Shown: piece after piece, positions 16,147 through 26,076 of the stretch
Layout: every line of letters starts with the position of its first letter
How positions within the stretch are numbered: the first letter of the stretch is position 1
Assembly: GCA_902570425.1 (NCBI GenBank)
Contig: CACFYB010000002.1
Span: 1-64,000 of the forward strand
Direction: 5' to 3'
DNA: 64,000 bases
DNA from: an uncultured Pelagibacteraceae bacterium
Lineage (GTDB): Bacteria; Pseudomonadota; Alphaproteobacteria; Pelagibacterales; Pelagibacteraceae
Position numbers and translations under genes: made by a program
The notes under the pieces: model-generated
The model's database searches: none
What the model saw: the letters and a program-made list of their open reading frames with translations, nothing else
Told to the model about the DNA's origin: nothing

Positions 16147-17124
16147 ATGAATATTCAAGAAATAGATTTTTCTAAAACTCTCACTGACGATCAAGTGTAT
16201 GAGACAATTATGACTAATTACTCTGATCTTAGTAAAGATTGGATATCTCACCAATGGAATTGGATGAATAATGTTTATATATCATTTAATGATCATTACA
16301 AATATATGATAATAATTTCTTTGGTTGAAAAAACTCTTCAATTTTATGACCAAATGAATATTCAATATTCTTATGAAGAATATTATTCGAAATCATATCT
16401 ACAAATAGAAAAATTTAGTATTACTGAACTTTGTGAAAAATTAGATCTACCAAAAGAAACTGTTAGAAGAAAAGTTTTAGAACTTGAAAAAAAAGGAGTT
16501 ATAACTCGTAATAAAAAAAAAATCATTATTGATAGGAAAGCATTCACGTATGTTAAACCTGATAACCAAATAAAATTTTCAGCAAAATATATTTACTTAG
16601 TTTCACAAGCTTTAAATAAAGATAAAGTTTATTCAAAAAAAGTAGATCAAAAATCTATTGAAAATATAATAAAAAAAAAATTTTCATTATCGTGGAGATG
16701 GTTTTACAGAATGCAAATACCTTTGATTATTGGATACCATAAGTTCATGAAAGATTTAACAACTTTTCATATTTGGGGAACAATTTGTATGAATCAAGTT
16801 TTAAACGTTTCTAAACAACTAGATAGAGGTGGTGATAAAAGTTCTTTAGACTATTTTGCAACAAATAATGTTCTTATAGGAAATCTAGGAACAGATGTTG
16901 GTATAAGTGCAATGTCAATTTCAGATATGACTAATATACCTAGAGCAACAATTATTAGAAAATGCCAATATTTATTAAAAGAAGATTTAATTAAGATAAA
17001 TGCAAAAAAACAATATGTTTTATCTTCAATGAATTTTAGAAAAATCCTACCCTATCAAACAGAAATTTTTAGGTATAAAGCTAAATTTATCCGTAAAATT
17101 TTAAATCTTCTTGTAATTTCTTAA
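16147..17124 (+). CDS. Regulator-like protein with two winged-helix domains
   Basis: A protein of 325 residues with two helix-turn-helix segments. One is near residues 95-125 (ITELCEKLDLPKETVRRKVLELEKKGVI), the other near 260-290 (MSISDMTNIPRATIIRKCQYLLKEDLIKI). They share the spacing P-[KR]-x-T-[VI]-x-R-K-x-x-x-L, as if duplicated. Between them lie helical, aromatic-rich stretches (SWRWFYRM) without a recognised ligand domain. It probably binds DNA, perhaps as a repressor, and lies divergent from the tail-anchored pair and upstream of the BASS transporter. I do not recognise a named family. Confidence 0.6.
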   Translation: MNIQEIDFSKTLTDDQVYETIMTNYSDLSKDWISHQWNWMNNVYISFNDHYKYMIIISLVEKTLQFYDQMNIQYSYEEYYSKSYLQIEKFSITELCEKLDLPKETVRRKVLELEKKGVITRNKKKIIIDRKAFTYVKPDNQIKFSAKYIYLVSQALNKDKVYSKKVDQKSIENIIKKKFSLSWRWFYRMQIPLIIGYHKFMKDLTTFHIWGTICMNQVLNVSKQLDRGGDKSSLDYFATNNVLIGNLGTDVGISAMSISDMTNIPRATIIRKCQYLLKEDLIKINAKKQYVLSSMNFRKILPYQTEIFRYKAKFIRKILNLLVIS

Positions 17125-17164
17125 ATCTCCAATAAATTGTAAAAGAGTATTATACAGAAGGTTT

Positions 17165-18016
17165 ATGGGCATAGTTACAACGATAGCGCCTTTTGCTTTA
17201 GCACTTATAATGTTGGGGCTTGGTGCATCATTAACAATAAAAGATTTTACTAGAGTATTTCAACACCCTAAAGAATTTTTCGTGGGTCTAATTTGTCAAT
17301 TAGTTATTCTTCCAATTATTGGTTATGTACTAATAATTATTTTAAAAACTCCAGTAGAGTTAGCATTAGGAGTAATGTTGATTGCAGCGGCACCTGGTGG
17401 TGTAACTTCAAATGTACTTACTAAATTTGCAGATGGTGATGTTGCGCTATCCATATCACTCACGGCATTTACTAGCTTAATAAGTATTGTGTCAGTTCCT
17501 TATATAATTTTTTTATCAATTGATTTATTTGATATTACTTATGTTAGAAAAGAAGTTTCAATGATTGGTATTTCATTGAAAATGTTTTTTATAGTTACTG
17601 TGCCTGTAATAATTGGAATGATTATTAGAAAATTTTTCAGTGATTTAATAGAAAATAATATGAAAATTATTGAGAGAATATCTATAGGATTATTTTCAAT
17701 TGTTTTTATTGCTATCTATATACAGGAATGGGATAGTATAATAATGTTCCTCACTACAGCAGGAACTATTGCTTTAATATTAAATATTTCCATGATGATT
17801 GTAGGTTTTTATACTGCTAAATTTTTTGCGTCAGGTATTGCTCAACAAAGATGTATATCTCTTGAATGTGGATTGCAAAATGGAACATTGGCTGTTTTTG
17901 TAGGAACTCAATTGTTTGGGCAAAATATGACTTATATGGTTCCGACTGCAGCTTATGCTTTAATAATGATGATGACCTCTGTTATTTTTGTATTTTTTTT
18001 AAAAAGTAGAGCTTAA
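17165..18016 (+). CDS. Bile acid:sodium symporter (BASS) family transporter
   Basis: A protein of 283 residues with nine to ten hydrophobic helices. The N-terminal APFALALIMLGLGASLTIKDF and the crossover GVMLIAAAPGGVTSNVLTKFADGDVALSISLTAF match SBF/BASS proteins, whose conserved polar helix pairs bind sodium. In bacteria these import organic acids such as pantoate or pyruvate rather than bile acids. It lies 40 bases after the regulator and converges with the dehydrogenase gene with a 4-base overlap. Substrate not determinable. Confidence 0.85.
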   Translation: MGIVTTIAPFALALIMLGLGASLTIKDFTRVFQHPKEFFVGLICQLVILPIIGYVLIIILKTPVELALGVMLIAAAPGGVTSNVLTKFADGDVALSISLTAFTSLISIVSVPYIIFLSIDLFDITYVRKEVSMIGISLKMFFIVTVPVIIGMIIRKFFSDLIENNMKIIERISIGLFSIVFIAIYIQEWDSIIMFLTTAGTIALILNISMMIVGFYTAKFFASGIAQQRCISLECGLQNGTLAVFVGTQLFGQNMTYMVPTAAYALIMMMTSVIFVFFLKSRA

Positions 18017-20457
18017 TTATTTTTAAAATTAGTTTGTTTTAAAGGTTTAATAATGAGTTCAATAGGATATTTTTTTTTCTCTACTTCTATAAATAAATCT
18101 TTTTTTTGAAGTTCATCCATTGAAATATCATTATTGATATAACCAAACGCTAAATTTTTTTTAAAATTAAAAGAATAATTTCCTGATGTTGATCTACCTA
18201 TAATTTCATTTTCTAAATAAATAGGCTCATCATGAAGCAATAATGGTTCGCCTGGTTTACTGTCTTTTAAAGTAAACATTGCAAATCTACTTTTAATTTT
18301 TTCTTTTTTAATTTTTTCTAAAGCTTTTTTACCAATAAATTCGTCCTCTTTTTTTGAGCTAATTGTAAAAGTTAAACCTGCTTGATATTGATTTTCCTCT
18401 GGTGAAATATCGTGTCCCCAATGTAGAAATCCACTTTCCATTCTCATAATATCCATGGCATGCATACCACAATTCGAAAGGTTAAAATCTTTACCTTTAT
18501 TAATTAGCAATTCATAAATTTTTTTAGCTTCCTCAGTTTTTACATAAAGTTCATAACCTAATTCTCCTACATAAGATAATCTTTGTGTCCAAATTTTAAT
18601 TTCTTCAATCATTATATATTTTGCTGTACCAAATCTAAAATTATCATTTTCAAAATTATCATTTGAAATTGATTTCATTAAAGCTCTACTTTTTGGTCCA
18701 AAAACTCCAAATACACAAAAATGATCTGTCATATCTTTTAATTCAATATCTTTAGATAGGTGTTTATTAATATGAAATTTATCTCTTTCTCGAGTAGCTG
18801 CAGAGCTTATTATTCTAAAATGATCTTTCCCGATACAAACAACTGTCAAATCTGTTTCAATTCCACCATCAGGATTTAACATATGTGTATAAACACATTT
18901 TCCAGTCTCATTTTTAATATTAGCCGTGCAAAGTTTTTGTAATTCCTTGTGAGCTTTATCGGATTTTATCTCAAATTTTGAAAAAGGAGTTAAATCAAAT
19001 AAACCAACATTTTTTATAGTATTGTTTGTTTCATATTCTGCTGAAGGGTACCAATTTTGATAGTTATAACTATATTCATATTCCGTTTTTTCTCCATCTA
19101 AAGCAAACCACATTGGTCTTTCATATCCGCCTGAAACACCAAAACACGCACCGAAACTTTTTAATTCATCATGATATGGAAGAGTTTTAATATTCCTTGA
19201 GGTTTTATGTTGTTTAAACGGCCAATGCATTCCATATAAATCTCCTAAAGACTCTGTAATTCTTTTTTTGATAAAATCTAGCTCAGAATGAAATTTTTGA
19301 AATCTTTTAATGTCATAACAGAAAATATCTTCATTAATATGTCCATTGATTAACCATTCAGCTGTAACTTTACCTACACCTCCGCCACTTCCGATCCCAA
19401 TACTATTCAGACCACAACATACAAAAAAGTTTTTTATTTCAGGAACTTCACCAAGTAAAGTATTTGTATCTGGAGTAAAAGATTCAGGACCTGAAAAAAA
19501 TTTTCTTACTCCTGCTGTTTCTAAAACTGGAAATCTTTTAATTGCTGAAGCTAAATAAGGTTCAAAATGCTCAAAATTTTCTTGAAATTCTCCAAACGAA
19601 AAATCATTTGGAACTTTATTAGTTTTATTCCATGCTGGAATAGATTGAGACTCAAAAATCCCAACTAATATTTTTCCAGCGTCTTCTTTAATGTAAGTTC
19701 TATTATCAAAATCTCTTATCACCGGTAAAGTATTCGATAGATTTTTAATCGGTTCAGTTATAATGTAAAAGTGTTCTGCTGGATAAAGAGGAATACTAAC
19801 TCCAGCTTTTTCTCCTATTTGTCTAGACCACATACCTGAAGCTAAAACCACATATTCACAATTAATTGTTTGACCATTAACTTTTACTCCAGAAATTTTT
19901 CCATTCTTTGTGATAATTTCATCTACTGGTGATTTTTCAAAAATTTGTGCACCTTCTTTTTTGGCAGCTTTTGCGAGCATATGCGTAACACCAGATGGAT
20001 CCGCTGAACCGTCTCCAGGCATTAAAATACCTCCTAATACTCCATTAGTATTTACAATTGGATAATTTTTTTTAATTTGATTTTTATCTAAAATTCTTAC
20101 ATCAACATCATAAAGTTGTGCAGTTGTTGCTTGTCTTTGTAACTCTTGCCATCTGCCTTTCGTTTCTGCAATTGAAAGTGCACCATTTAATCTTAATCCA
20201 GCTGAATGATTAACTTTCTTCTCAAGATCTTTATATAAATCTAAAGTATATTTTCTTATTTTTGTTATCGCTGCTGATGGACCTAGCTGACTTACAAGTC
20301 CTGCAGCATGCCATGTTGTGCCTGAAGTGAGCTGATCTCTTTCTAAAAGAATTGTATCTTTCCAACCAAATTTGGCTAAATGATAAGCAACTGAGCAACC
20401 TACTACTCCACCTCCAATTACAACTACTTTTGTATTTAAGGGTGTTTTTTTAGTCAT
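18013..20457 (-). CDS. Sarcosine/dimethylglycine dehydrogenase-like flavoprotein with GcvT domain
   Basis: A protein of 814 residues. The N-terminal DAO domain starts with the FAD dinucleotide motif VVVIGGGVVGCSVAYHLA, followed by TSGTTWHAAGL, whose His is the covalent FAD site in DMGDH/SarDH. A FAO-type middle domain is followed by a C-terminal aminomethyltransferase domain (from about residue 420; GELGYELYV and LEKIKKEKIKSRF) that passes the one-carbon unit to THF. It oxidatively demethylates an N-methyl glycine, most likely sarcosine or dimethylglycine. It is a paralogue of the gene at 56835-59267 but has no ETF genes beside it. Divergent from galE-like by 31 bases. Confidence 0.85.
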   Translation of the reverse strand: MTKKTPLNTKVVVIGGGVVGCSVAYHLAKFGWKDTILLERDQLTSGTTWHAAGLVSQLGPSAAITKIRKYTLDLYKDLEKKVNHSAGLRLNGALSIAETKGRWQELQRQATTAQLYDVDVRILDKNQIKKNYPIVNTNGVLGGILMPGDGSADPSGVTHMLAKAAKKEGAQIFEKSPVDEIITKNGKISGVKVNGQTINCEYVVLASGMWSRQIGEKAGVSIPLYPAEHFYIITEPIKNLSNTLPVIRDFDNRTYIKEDAGKILVGIFESQSIPAWNKTNKVPNDFSFGEFQENFEHFEPYLASAIKRFPVLETAGVRKFFSGPESFTPDTNTLLGEVPEIKNFFVCCGLNSIGIGSGGGVGKVTAEWLINGHINEDIFCYDIKRFQKFHSELDFIKKRITESLGDLYGMHWPFKQHKTSRNIKTLPYHDELKSFGACFGVSGGYERPMWFALDGEKTEYEYSYNYQNWYPSAEYETNNTIKNVGLFDLTPFSKFEIKSDKAHKELQKLCTANIKNETGKCVYTHMLNPDGGIETDLTVVCIGKDHFRIISSAATRERDKFHINKHLSKDIELKDMTDHFCVFGVFGPKSRALMKSISNDNFENDNFRFGTAKYIMIEEIKIWTQRLSYVGELGYELYVKTEEAKKIYELLINKGKDFNLSNCGMHAMDIMRMESGFLHWGHDISPEENQYQAGLTFTISSKKEDEFIGKKALEKIKKEKIKSRFAMFTLKDSKPGEPLLLHDEPIYLENEIIGRSTSGNYSFNFKKNLAFGYINNDISMDELQKKDLFIEVEKKKYPIELIIKPLKQTNFKNN

Positions 20458-20488
20458 GTATGTTAATTAATACATTAAAAATCATTAA

Positions 20489-21466
20489 ATGAAAAAAATA
20501 TTAATCACAGGTGCTGCGGGATATATTGGCTCATGCTTATTTTTTTATTTAAAAAATAACTTCAAAGTCTCTGTTATTGACAAGAAAAAAAACCTTAATT
20601 TTTCAATTATTAATTGTGATTTACTTAATCTGAATAGATTAAATAAAATACTCAAAAAAGAAAAACCAGAATTTATTGTTCATTTTGCAGCCCAATCATT
20701 AGTGGATGAAACTATAAATAAGAGAAAATATTATCAAAATAATATTGTGGCAACGAATAATTTAATTAAAAGTATGAAAAAAAATAAGATAAACAATATT
20801 ATTTTCTCAAGCACTGCTGCTCTATACAAATATAAAAATAAAATTATTTCTGAAAAAAGTGAAATTAAACCAATAAGTACATATGCAAAAACAAAGTTTG
20901 AATGTGAGAAATTAATTAAAAAATCAAAGATCAATTCTGTAATTCTTAGATTTTTTAATGTTTGCTCAAGTCTTAAATCTAAAAATAAAATTGTTGGTGA
21001 GCTACATAATCCTGAAACACACCTTATTCCGACTTTAGTTTATAAAAATATGAAAAAAAAGTTGGTCTATATTTATGGTGACAATTATAAAACAAGAGAT
21101 GGGACATGTATTAGAGACTATATTCATATAAATGACATATGCTCCGCTGTAAGAAAATCAATAAACTATTTATCAAAAAATAAAAATAAATTTGAAATTA
21201 TCAACATAGGTTCATCGACAAAAATTACCAACTTAGAAATTATTAAGAATGTCGAAAAATTGACAAAAATTAAAACTAAATTCAAACTGGTTAAGAGACG
21301 AAAGGGTGATGTGGCAAAATTAAGCTGTTCTATTAATAAAGCAAGAAATAAACTTAATTGGAATCCAACTTTTTCAAAAATACCTAGAATTATAAAAGAT
21401 GAAATATCTTGGATAAGACATTTGGATAAATTAAACATTAAAAGAAAATTTAGAAACTATTTATGA
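20489..21466 (+). CDS. galE: UDP-glucose 4-epimerase-like NAD-dependent epimerase
   Basis: An extended SDR protein of 325 residues. It has the NAD motif GAAGYIGSC, the SSTAALY catalytic Ser/Thr strand, the YxxxK pair (YAKTK) and the GalE-specific DGTCIRDYIHINDI region. It converts UDP-glucose to UDP-galactose, or the N-acetyl forms, for surface glycans. It overlaps the next epimerase by 4 bases, so the two form a small nucleotide-sugar operon. The very high Lys/Asn/Ile content is normal for this AT-rich genome. GalE is likely; the exact sugar is uncertain. Confidence 0.8.
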   Translation: MKKILITGAAGYIGSCLFFYLKNNFKVSVIDKKKNLNFSIINCDLLNLNRLNKILKKEKPEFIVHFAAQSLVDETINKRKYYQNNIVATNNLIKSMKKNKINNIIFSSTAALYKYKNKIISEKSEIKPISTYAKTKFECEKLIKKSKINSVILRFFNVCSSLKSKNKIVGELHNPETHLIPTLVYKNMKKKLVYIYGDNYKTRDGTCIRDYIHINDICSAVRKSINYLSKNKNKFEIINIGSSTKITNLEIIKNVEKLTKIKTKFKLVKRRKGDVAKLSCSINKARNKLNWNPTFSKIPRIIKDEISWIRHLDKLNIKRKFRNYL

Positions 21467-22464
21467 AAATATTTGTTACCGGTAGTTCAGGTTTTATAGG
21501 TTTTGCTCTAACTTTATCATTATTAAAAAAAGGACATAAAGTACATGGTTATGACTCTGTTAATAAATATTATGATGTTAATCTAAAATACGCTAGGAAT
21601 AAAATTTTAAAAAAATTTAATAATTTTAAATTCACAAAAGGCTTATTAGAAAATGAAAATAAGCTAAAAAAAACAATTTTAAAGTTTAAACCGAATATTA
21701 TTATTCATTTGGCAGCACAGGCTGGTGTAAGATATAGTCTAAAAAAGCCAAGAACTTATCTTTCATCAAATATTATTGGTACTTATAATGTAATTGAAAT
21801 AGCAAATTTAGCTAAAGTAAAACATTTGCTAATTGCATCAACCTCATCTGCTTATGGTGCTAACTCTAAATCTCCTTTCTCAGAAATTGATAAAGCTGAT
21901 AGGCAATTAAGCGTATACGCAGCAACAAAAAAAGCTACAGAAAATCTAGCTCATTCATATTCTAGCCTATGGAAACTTCCAATTACAATGTTAAGATTTT
22001 TTACAGTTTATGGACCTTGGGGAAGGCCTGATATGGCACTATTCAAATTTACAAAAGCAATTATTAAAGGGAAAAAAATCGACATTTATAATAATGGAAA
22101 AATGTATCGTGATTTTACATACATAGATGATGTTGTTAAAGCGGTAGAATTATTAATTAAAAAGATACCAAAACTTAATTCTAAAAAGAGAATTAAAAAT
22201 GATAGTATTTCCTCAGTTGCACCATTTAGAATCGTTAATATAGGTAATCAAAAAAAAGTATATCTTAAAAACTTTGTTAAAGAATTAGAAGATGCTCTGC
22301 AAAAAAAATCAACAAAAAATTTTATGCCAATGCAAAAAGGTGACGTTAAACTTACATTTTCAAACACAAGACTTTTAAAAAACCTAACTGGTTTCCAACC
22401 AAAAACATCATATAAATTAGGAGTAAGAAAATTTATAGATTGGTACAAATCATTTTATCTTTAA
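21463..22464 (+). CDS. UDP-glucuronate 4-epimerase-like NAD-dependent epimerase
   Basis: An SDR protein of 333 residues with the NAD motif TGSSGFIGF and the signature YDSVNKYYDVNLKYAR, which is typical of UDP-glucuronate 4-epimerases. YxxxK is visible as YAATK, and the late MLRFFTVYGPWGRPDMAL and RDFTYIDDVV segments are also conserved. It makes UDP-galacturonate for capsule or LPS. It is co-transcribed with the galE-like gene and converges with ald by 4 bases. Length and motifs are normal. Confidence 0.85.
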   Translation: MKIFVTGSSGFIGFALTLSLLKKGHKVHGYDSVNKYYDVNLKYARNKILKKFNNFKFTKGLLENENKLKKTILKFKPNIIIHLAAQAGVRYSLKKPRTYLSSNIIGTYNVIEIANLAKVKHLLIASTSSAYGANSKSPFSEIDKADRQLSVYAATKKATENLAHSYSSLWKLPITMLRFFTVYGPWGRPDMALFKFTKAIIKGKKIDIYNNGKMYRDFTYIDDVVKAVELLIKKIPKLNSKKRIKNDSISSVAPFRIVNIGNQKKVYLKNFVKELEDALQKKSTKNFMPMQKGDVKLTFSNTRLLKNLTGFQPKTSYKLGVRKFIDWYKSFYL

Positions 22465-23573
22465 AATAAATTTAATGGATCAGTGTATTCGTGGTTAAAT
22501 ATATCTGCTACTGCTTTGTAAGTGACTTGTCCCTTATGTATGTTAAGTCCGGCTAAAAAGTTCTTGTCTTCTTTTAATGCTTTTTGATAACCTTTATTTG
22601 CTAATTTTACTAAATAAGGAAGTGTCGCTGTATTTAATGCAAAAGTTGAAGTTCTAGGAACTCCTCCTGGCATATTTGCCACGCAGTAATGAACAACATC
22701 GTCCACTATAAAAGTTGGATTTCCATGAGTAGTTGGTTTACTTGTTTCGACACATCCTCCCTGGTCAATAGCAACATCAACAATTACTGATCCTCTTTTC
22801 ATTAATTTTAACATATCTTTTGTAATTAATTTAGGTGCCTCAGCTCCTGGAATTAAAACTCCACCAACCAATAAATCTGCTTCGGAAACCAATTTTTTTA
22901 GATCTATTTTTTCACTATGTTCTGGAATAATTTTATCACCAAACATTTCAACTAATTTTTTCAATCTTGCTTCGGACTTGTCTACAATATGAACTTTAGC
23001 TCTCATGCCTGTAGCTATTATTGCAGCATTCTCTCCTACTACACCGCCTCCAAGAATTAATACATTTGCTGGCTCACCCCCTGGAGCTCCTCCTAATAAT
23101 ACTCCTCTTCCTTTTTGATTTTTTTCTAAGCAATGTGCACCTGCTTGCACTGACATTCTGCCAGCTACAGCACTCATTGGCGCAAGCAAAGGAAGTCTAC
23201 CATCATCATCTGTTACAGTTTCATATGCAATATTTATACTTTTTGATTTAATCAATCCCTCAGTTAATTCTTTTGCTGCAGCTAAATGAAGGTAGGTATA
23301 AATAATTTGATTCTCTCTAATCATCTCAACTTCAATTTTCTGAGGTTCTTTAACTTTTACTATTATTTCTGCATCATTGAAAATATCAGATGAACTTTTT
23401 GTTATTTTTGCGCCAGCTTTTATGTATTGATTATTGTCAAAACCTGCTTCAAATCCACCATTGTTCTCAACTAACACTTCATGACCTTCTGAGATAAGAG
23501 TTTTAACACTATCAGGGGTTAAACCAATTCGATTCTCCTGTGGTTTTATTTCCTTTGGTACTCCAATTATCAT
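22461..23573 (-). CDS. ald: Alanine dehydrogenase
   Basis: A protein of 370 residues with the alanine dehydrogenase/PNT N-terminal MIIGVPKEIKPQENRIGLTP, the catalytic TYLHLAA (His), and the NAD fold VLILGGGVVGENAA. The VANMPGGVPRTSTFALN segment is specific to Ald. It deaminates L-alanine to pyruvate and ammonium with NAD. It lies 9 bases downstream of the omega-aminotransferase, which uses pyruvate as amino acceptor and yields alanine, so Ald closes the cycle. Cytoplasmic hexamer in the family. Confidence 0.96.
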   Translation of the reverse strand: MIIGVPKEIKPQENRIGLTPDSVKTLISEGHEVLVENNGGFEAGFDNNQYIKAGAKITKSSSDIFNDAEIIVKVKEPQKIEVEMIRENQIIYTYLHLAAAKELTEGLIKSKSINIAYETVTDDDGRLPLLAPMSAVAGRMSVQAGAHCLEKNQKGRGVLLGGAPGGEPANVLILGGGVVGENAAIIATGMRAKVHIVDKSEARLKKLVEMFGDKIIPEHSEKIDLKKLVSEADLLVGGVLIPGAEAPKLITKDMLKLMKRGSVIVDVAIDQGGCVETSKPTTHGNPTFIVDDVVHYCVANMPGGVPRTSTFALNTATLPYLVKLANKGYQKALKEDKNFLAGLNIHKGQVTYKAVADIFNHEYTDPLNLF

Positions 23574-23582
23574 TAATGATAT

Positions 23583-24929
23583 TTAATTCTTTTTACTTTT
23601 TGCGTAATTGGTAATTCCAGTACGAAGTTTTTCTATGATTTCATCTATATGTTTTTTTTCACAAATAAACATTGGAGCAATAATTAAGCAATCACCAGTA
23701 GCTTTGAAATTTACACCAGCTTCGTAACAATGTTTAAAGCAAGTAAAACCTGCAGCACCTGGTTTTTTATCCATCTTAATATCTATACCCCCCATCATCC
23801 CGTAACCTCTAATATTTTCTACTACTTCAATGTCCTTTAAAGAAAACAATCCTTTTTGAAAATAAGGTGCTAACTCTTTTGCCCTATTAAAGATATCGTC
23901 TTTTTCAAAAATTTCCTGAACTGCCAATCCTGCTGCAACAGAAATTGGTATTCCAGAATAAGTATAACCATGAAACAATTCAATAGTTCCTTTTGGAGCG
24001 CTATCCATAAGTGTATCATAAATCTCTTCTTTACAGGCAACAACCCCTAGAGGACTTATTCCATTTGTTGTGGCTTTTGCCATTGTCATTATATCAGGAG
24101 TAACACCAAATTCTTGTGAGCCAAATGGAGATCCCATTCGTCCCCAACCAGTTATAACTTCATCAAATATTAAAAGGATACCGTGTTTATCACAAATCTC
24201 TCTTAATCTTTGCAAGTATCCTTTTGGTGGTACTAAAGTTCCTGTTGAGCCAGCAACTGGTTCGACAATACACGCAGCTATATTTTCTGCACCAAAATTC
24301 ATACAAATTCTTTCTAAATCTTCAGCTAGCTCAACACCAGTCTCTGGTTGTCCGCTTACAAATTTATGCTCAGGTAAATGTGTATGTCTCATATGGACAA
24401 CACCTGGCATTAATACACTTGCAAAAGTTTTAACATTGTTAACCATTCCTCCAACCGAAGTAGCTCCAATGTTCATTCCATGATATCCTCTTTCACGACC
24501 CACAAATCTAAATCTCTGACTATCTCCTCTGGCTCTGTGATAAGCAATCCCTATTTTGATTGCAGTCTCAACAGCTGTAGATCCACAAATTGTATAAAAA
24601 ATTCTGTTTAGATTGCCTGGAGTATGTTTAGCAATTTTTGTTGCTAATTCAAAAGATCCTCCAAAACCCTGTTGGAATGGTTGGCAATAATCTAAAGTTT
24701 TTAATTGATTAGTTATTGCTTCAATAATTTCTTGTCTTCCGTGTCCTAAGGGATTACAAAACAGTCCTGAGCTAGCATCTATTTGAGTTTTTCCCTGATG
24801 ATTTTTTAAATAAACTCCTTTTGCCTCGACTATTAATCTTGGATTTTCTTTAAAATCTTTATTAGATGTGAATGGCATCCAGTGTTCATTTAAAGAATTT
24901 GGTACTGAAGTTCTTTTTTCTGAGCTCAT
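23583..24929 (-). CDS. Omega-amino acid:pyruvate aminotransferase (class III), likely taurine or beta-alanine
   Basis: A PLP enzyme of 448 residues of class III. It starts HWMPFTSNKDF and has the GSTAVETAIKIG phosphate-binding segment, GRERGYHGMN, the IFDEVITGWGRMG PLP-aspartate strand, and AKATTNG with the Schiff-base lysine (AK). The sequence resembles omega-APT (beta-alanine:pyruvate) and taurine:pyruvate aminotransferases (Tpa). The neighbouring alanine dehydrogenase and divergent tauABC genes favour taurine, giving sulfoacetaldehyde plus alanine. The choice between beta-alanine and taurine is inference. Divergent from tauA by 180 bases. Confidence 0.85.
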   Translation of the reverse strand: MSSEKRTSVPNSLNEHWMPFTSNKDFKENPRLIVEAKGVYLKNHQGKTQIDASSGLFCNPLGHGRQEIIEAITNQLKTLDYCQPFQQGFGGSFELATKIAKHTPGNLNRIFYTICGSTAVETAIKIGIAYHRARGDSQRFRFVGRERGYHGMNIGATSVGGMVNNVKTFASVLMPGVVHMRHTHLPEHKFVSGQPETGVELAEDLERICMNFGAENIAACIVEPVAGSTGTLVPPKGYLQRLREICDKHGILLIFDEVITGWGRMGSPFGSQEFGVTPDIMTMAKATTNGISPLGVVACKEEIYDTLMDSAPKGTIELFHGYTYSGIPISVAAGLAVQEIFEKDDIFNRAKELAPYFQKGLFSLKDIEVVENIRGYGMMGGIDIKMDKKPGAAGFTCFKHCYEAGVNFKATGDCLIIAPMFICEKKHIDEIIEKLRTGITNYAKSKKN

Positions 24930-25109
24930 GTGTAATATTATTTTTTAATTTGTTAACTTATAGATTCTTTAGACTAGTTAAGCTAGATAAACCACTAAAA
25001 TAATTGACGCAACTAATAGTTGTATTCAAATTAGACACTTTTTTGTTTTACTTCTTCATAAATTTAATTTTAAACTTAGCACATATAAATAATCAACTAA
25101 GAGGATTAA

Positions 25110-26051
25110 ATGAAAAAAATAATTAGTTTTATTCTTGGATGTTTTGTAGCTCTAAATCTTTCAATTTCAGTTGCTAACTCAGCAGCGAATGAAGTTAGAG
25201 TTGCTTACTTTTTAGAATGGCCGAGTCCAAATCTCGAAGATATGATGAAAAAGAACTTTGCTAAAGCTTTAGGAGTTCCTGTTAAGTGGACTAACTTCAC
25301 TAATGGTGGAGCTATGACTGATGCTATGTTAGCAGGAGATATTGACATCTCTTACTCTCAAGGTTTAGTTCCTTTCATTAATGCTGTAAAATCTAAAGCA
25401 CCTATCAAACTTGTTGATGTTGCAATGGAATACGGAATGGGTGGTACTACTTGTGTAACATCTAATGCTTCTGGTATTACAAAAGCTAATGCGACTGAGT
25501 TAGAAGGCAAAAAAGTTGCTGTTCCACTTGGAACAATGGCTGAATACGTTTTCGATGAAAGTATGAAAGTTGTTGGAGCTGACAGAAAAAAAATGGATAT
25601 CATTCAAATGGACCCTGAAGAAGGAGCTGCTGCGTTAGTAAGTGGTGATGTTGTAATGGCATGTTTATTTGGAGGTAACTCTATTAAAGCTGCAACTGCA
25701 GTTGGATCTAGATTACTTACTGTTCAAGAAGCTAGAGATGCTGGTATTTTAGGGATAGATATTACTTCTGTAACTACAAAGTTTATGAAGGAAAATCCTG
25801 GAATGCTAAGAACTTTTATTGAGGTAACTCATGAGGCTAATGCAAGATATAGAGCTGGTAAAAGCGATATGAATGCAATGTCAAAAGCTTCAGAAATGAA
25901 AGTTGCTGATATGAAAGAAACTTTAGATGGTTTCAAATTCCTAACTCCAGAAGAAACAAAACAATCTATGGAGAGTGGAAATCTTGATGCATTCTTAAAA
26001 GGAATGGGAACACCAAGAGGAAACGTAGATACAAGTTTCTTACCTTTATAA
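25110..26051 (+). CDS. tauA: Taurine/sulfonate ABC transporter substrate-binding protein
   Basis: A periplasmic protein of 313 residues with a signal peptide (MKKIISFILGCFVALNLSIS, cleaved after SANSA region). It has the NMT1/TauA fold with the start VRVAYFLEWPSPN, MTDAMLAGDIDISYSQG, and late VSGDVVMACLFGGNS. It binds a small sulfonate, most likely taurine, and delivers it to TauBC. An AAGAGGA ribosome site precedes the ATG. A strong hairpin terminator follows the stop at 26077-26113, so binding protein should be made in excess of the membrane parts. Taurine rather than another sulfonate is inferred. Confidence 0.88.
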   Translation: MKKIISFILGCFVALNLSISVANSAANEVRVAYFLEWPSPNLEDMMKKNFAKALGVPVKWTNFTNGGAMTDAMLAGDIDISYSQGLVPFINAVKSKAPIKLVDVAMEYGMGGTTCVTSNASGITKANATELEGKKVAVPLGTMAEYVFDESMKVVGADRKKMDIIQMDPEEGAAALVSGDVVMACLFGGNSIKAATAVGSRLLTVQEARDAGILGIDITSVTTKFMKENPGMLRTFIEVTHEANARYRAGKSDMNAMSKASEMKVADMKETLDGFKFLTPEETKQSMESGNLDAFLKGMGTPRGNVDTSFLPL

Positions 26052-26076
26052 TTTAAAGGTAGATAAAAATTAAGAT

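Noticed and set aside
24070-24483. A 137-codon open frame antisense to the aminotransferase gene
   Set aside because: It lies entirely inside a strongly conserved PLP enzyme gene and has no recognisable protein pattern or ribosome site; it is a frame shadow.
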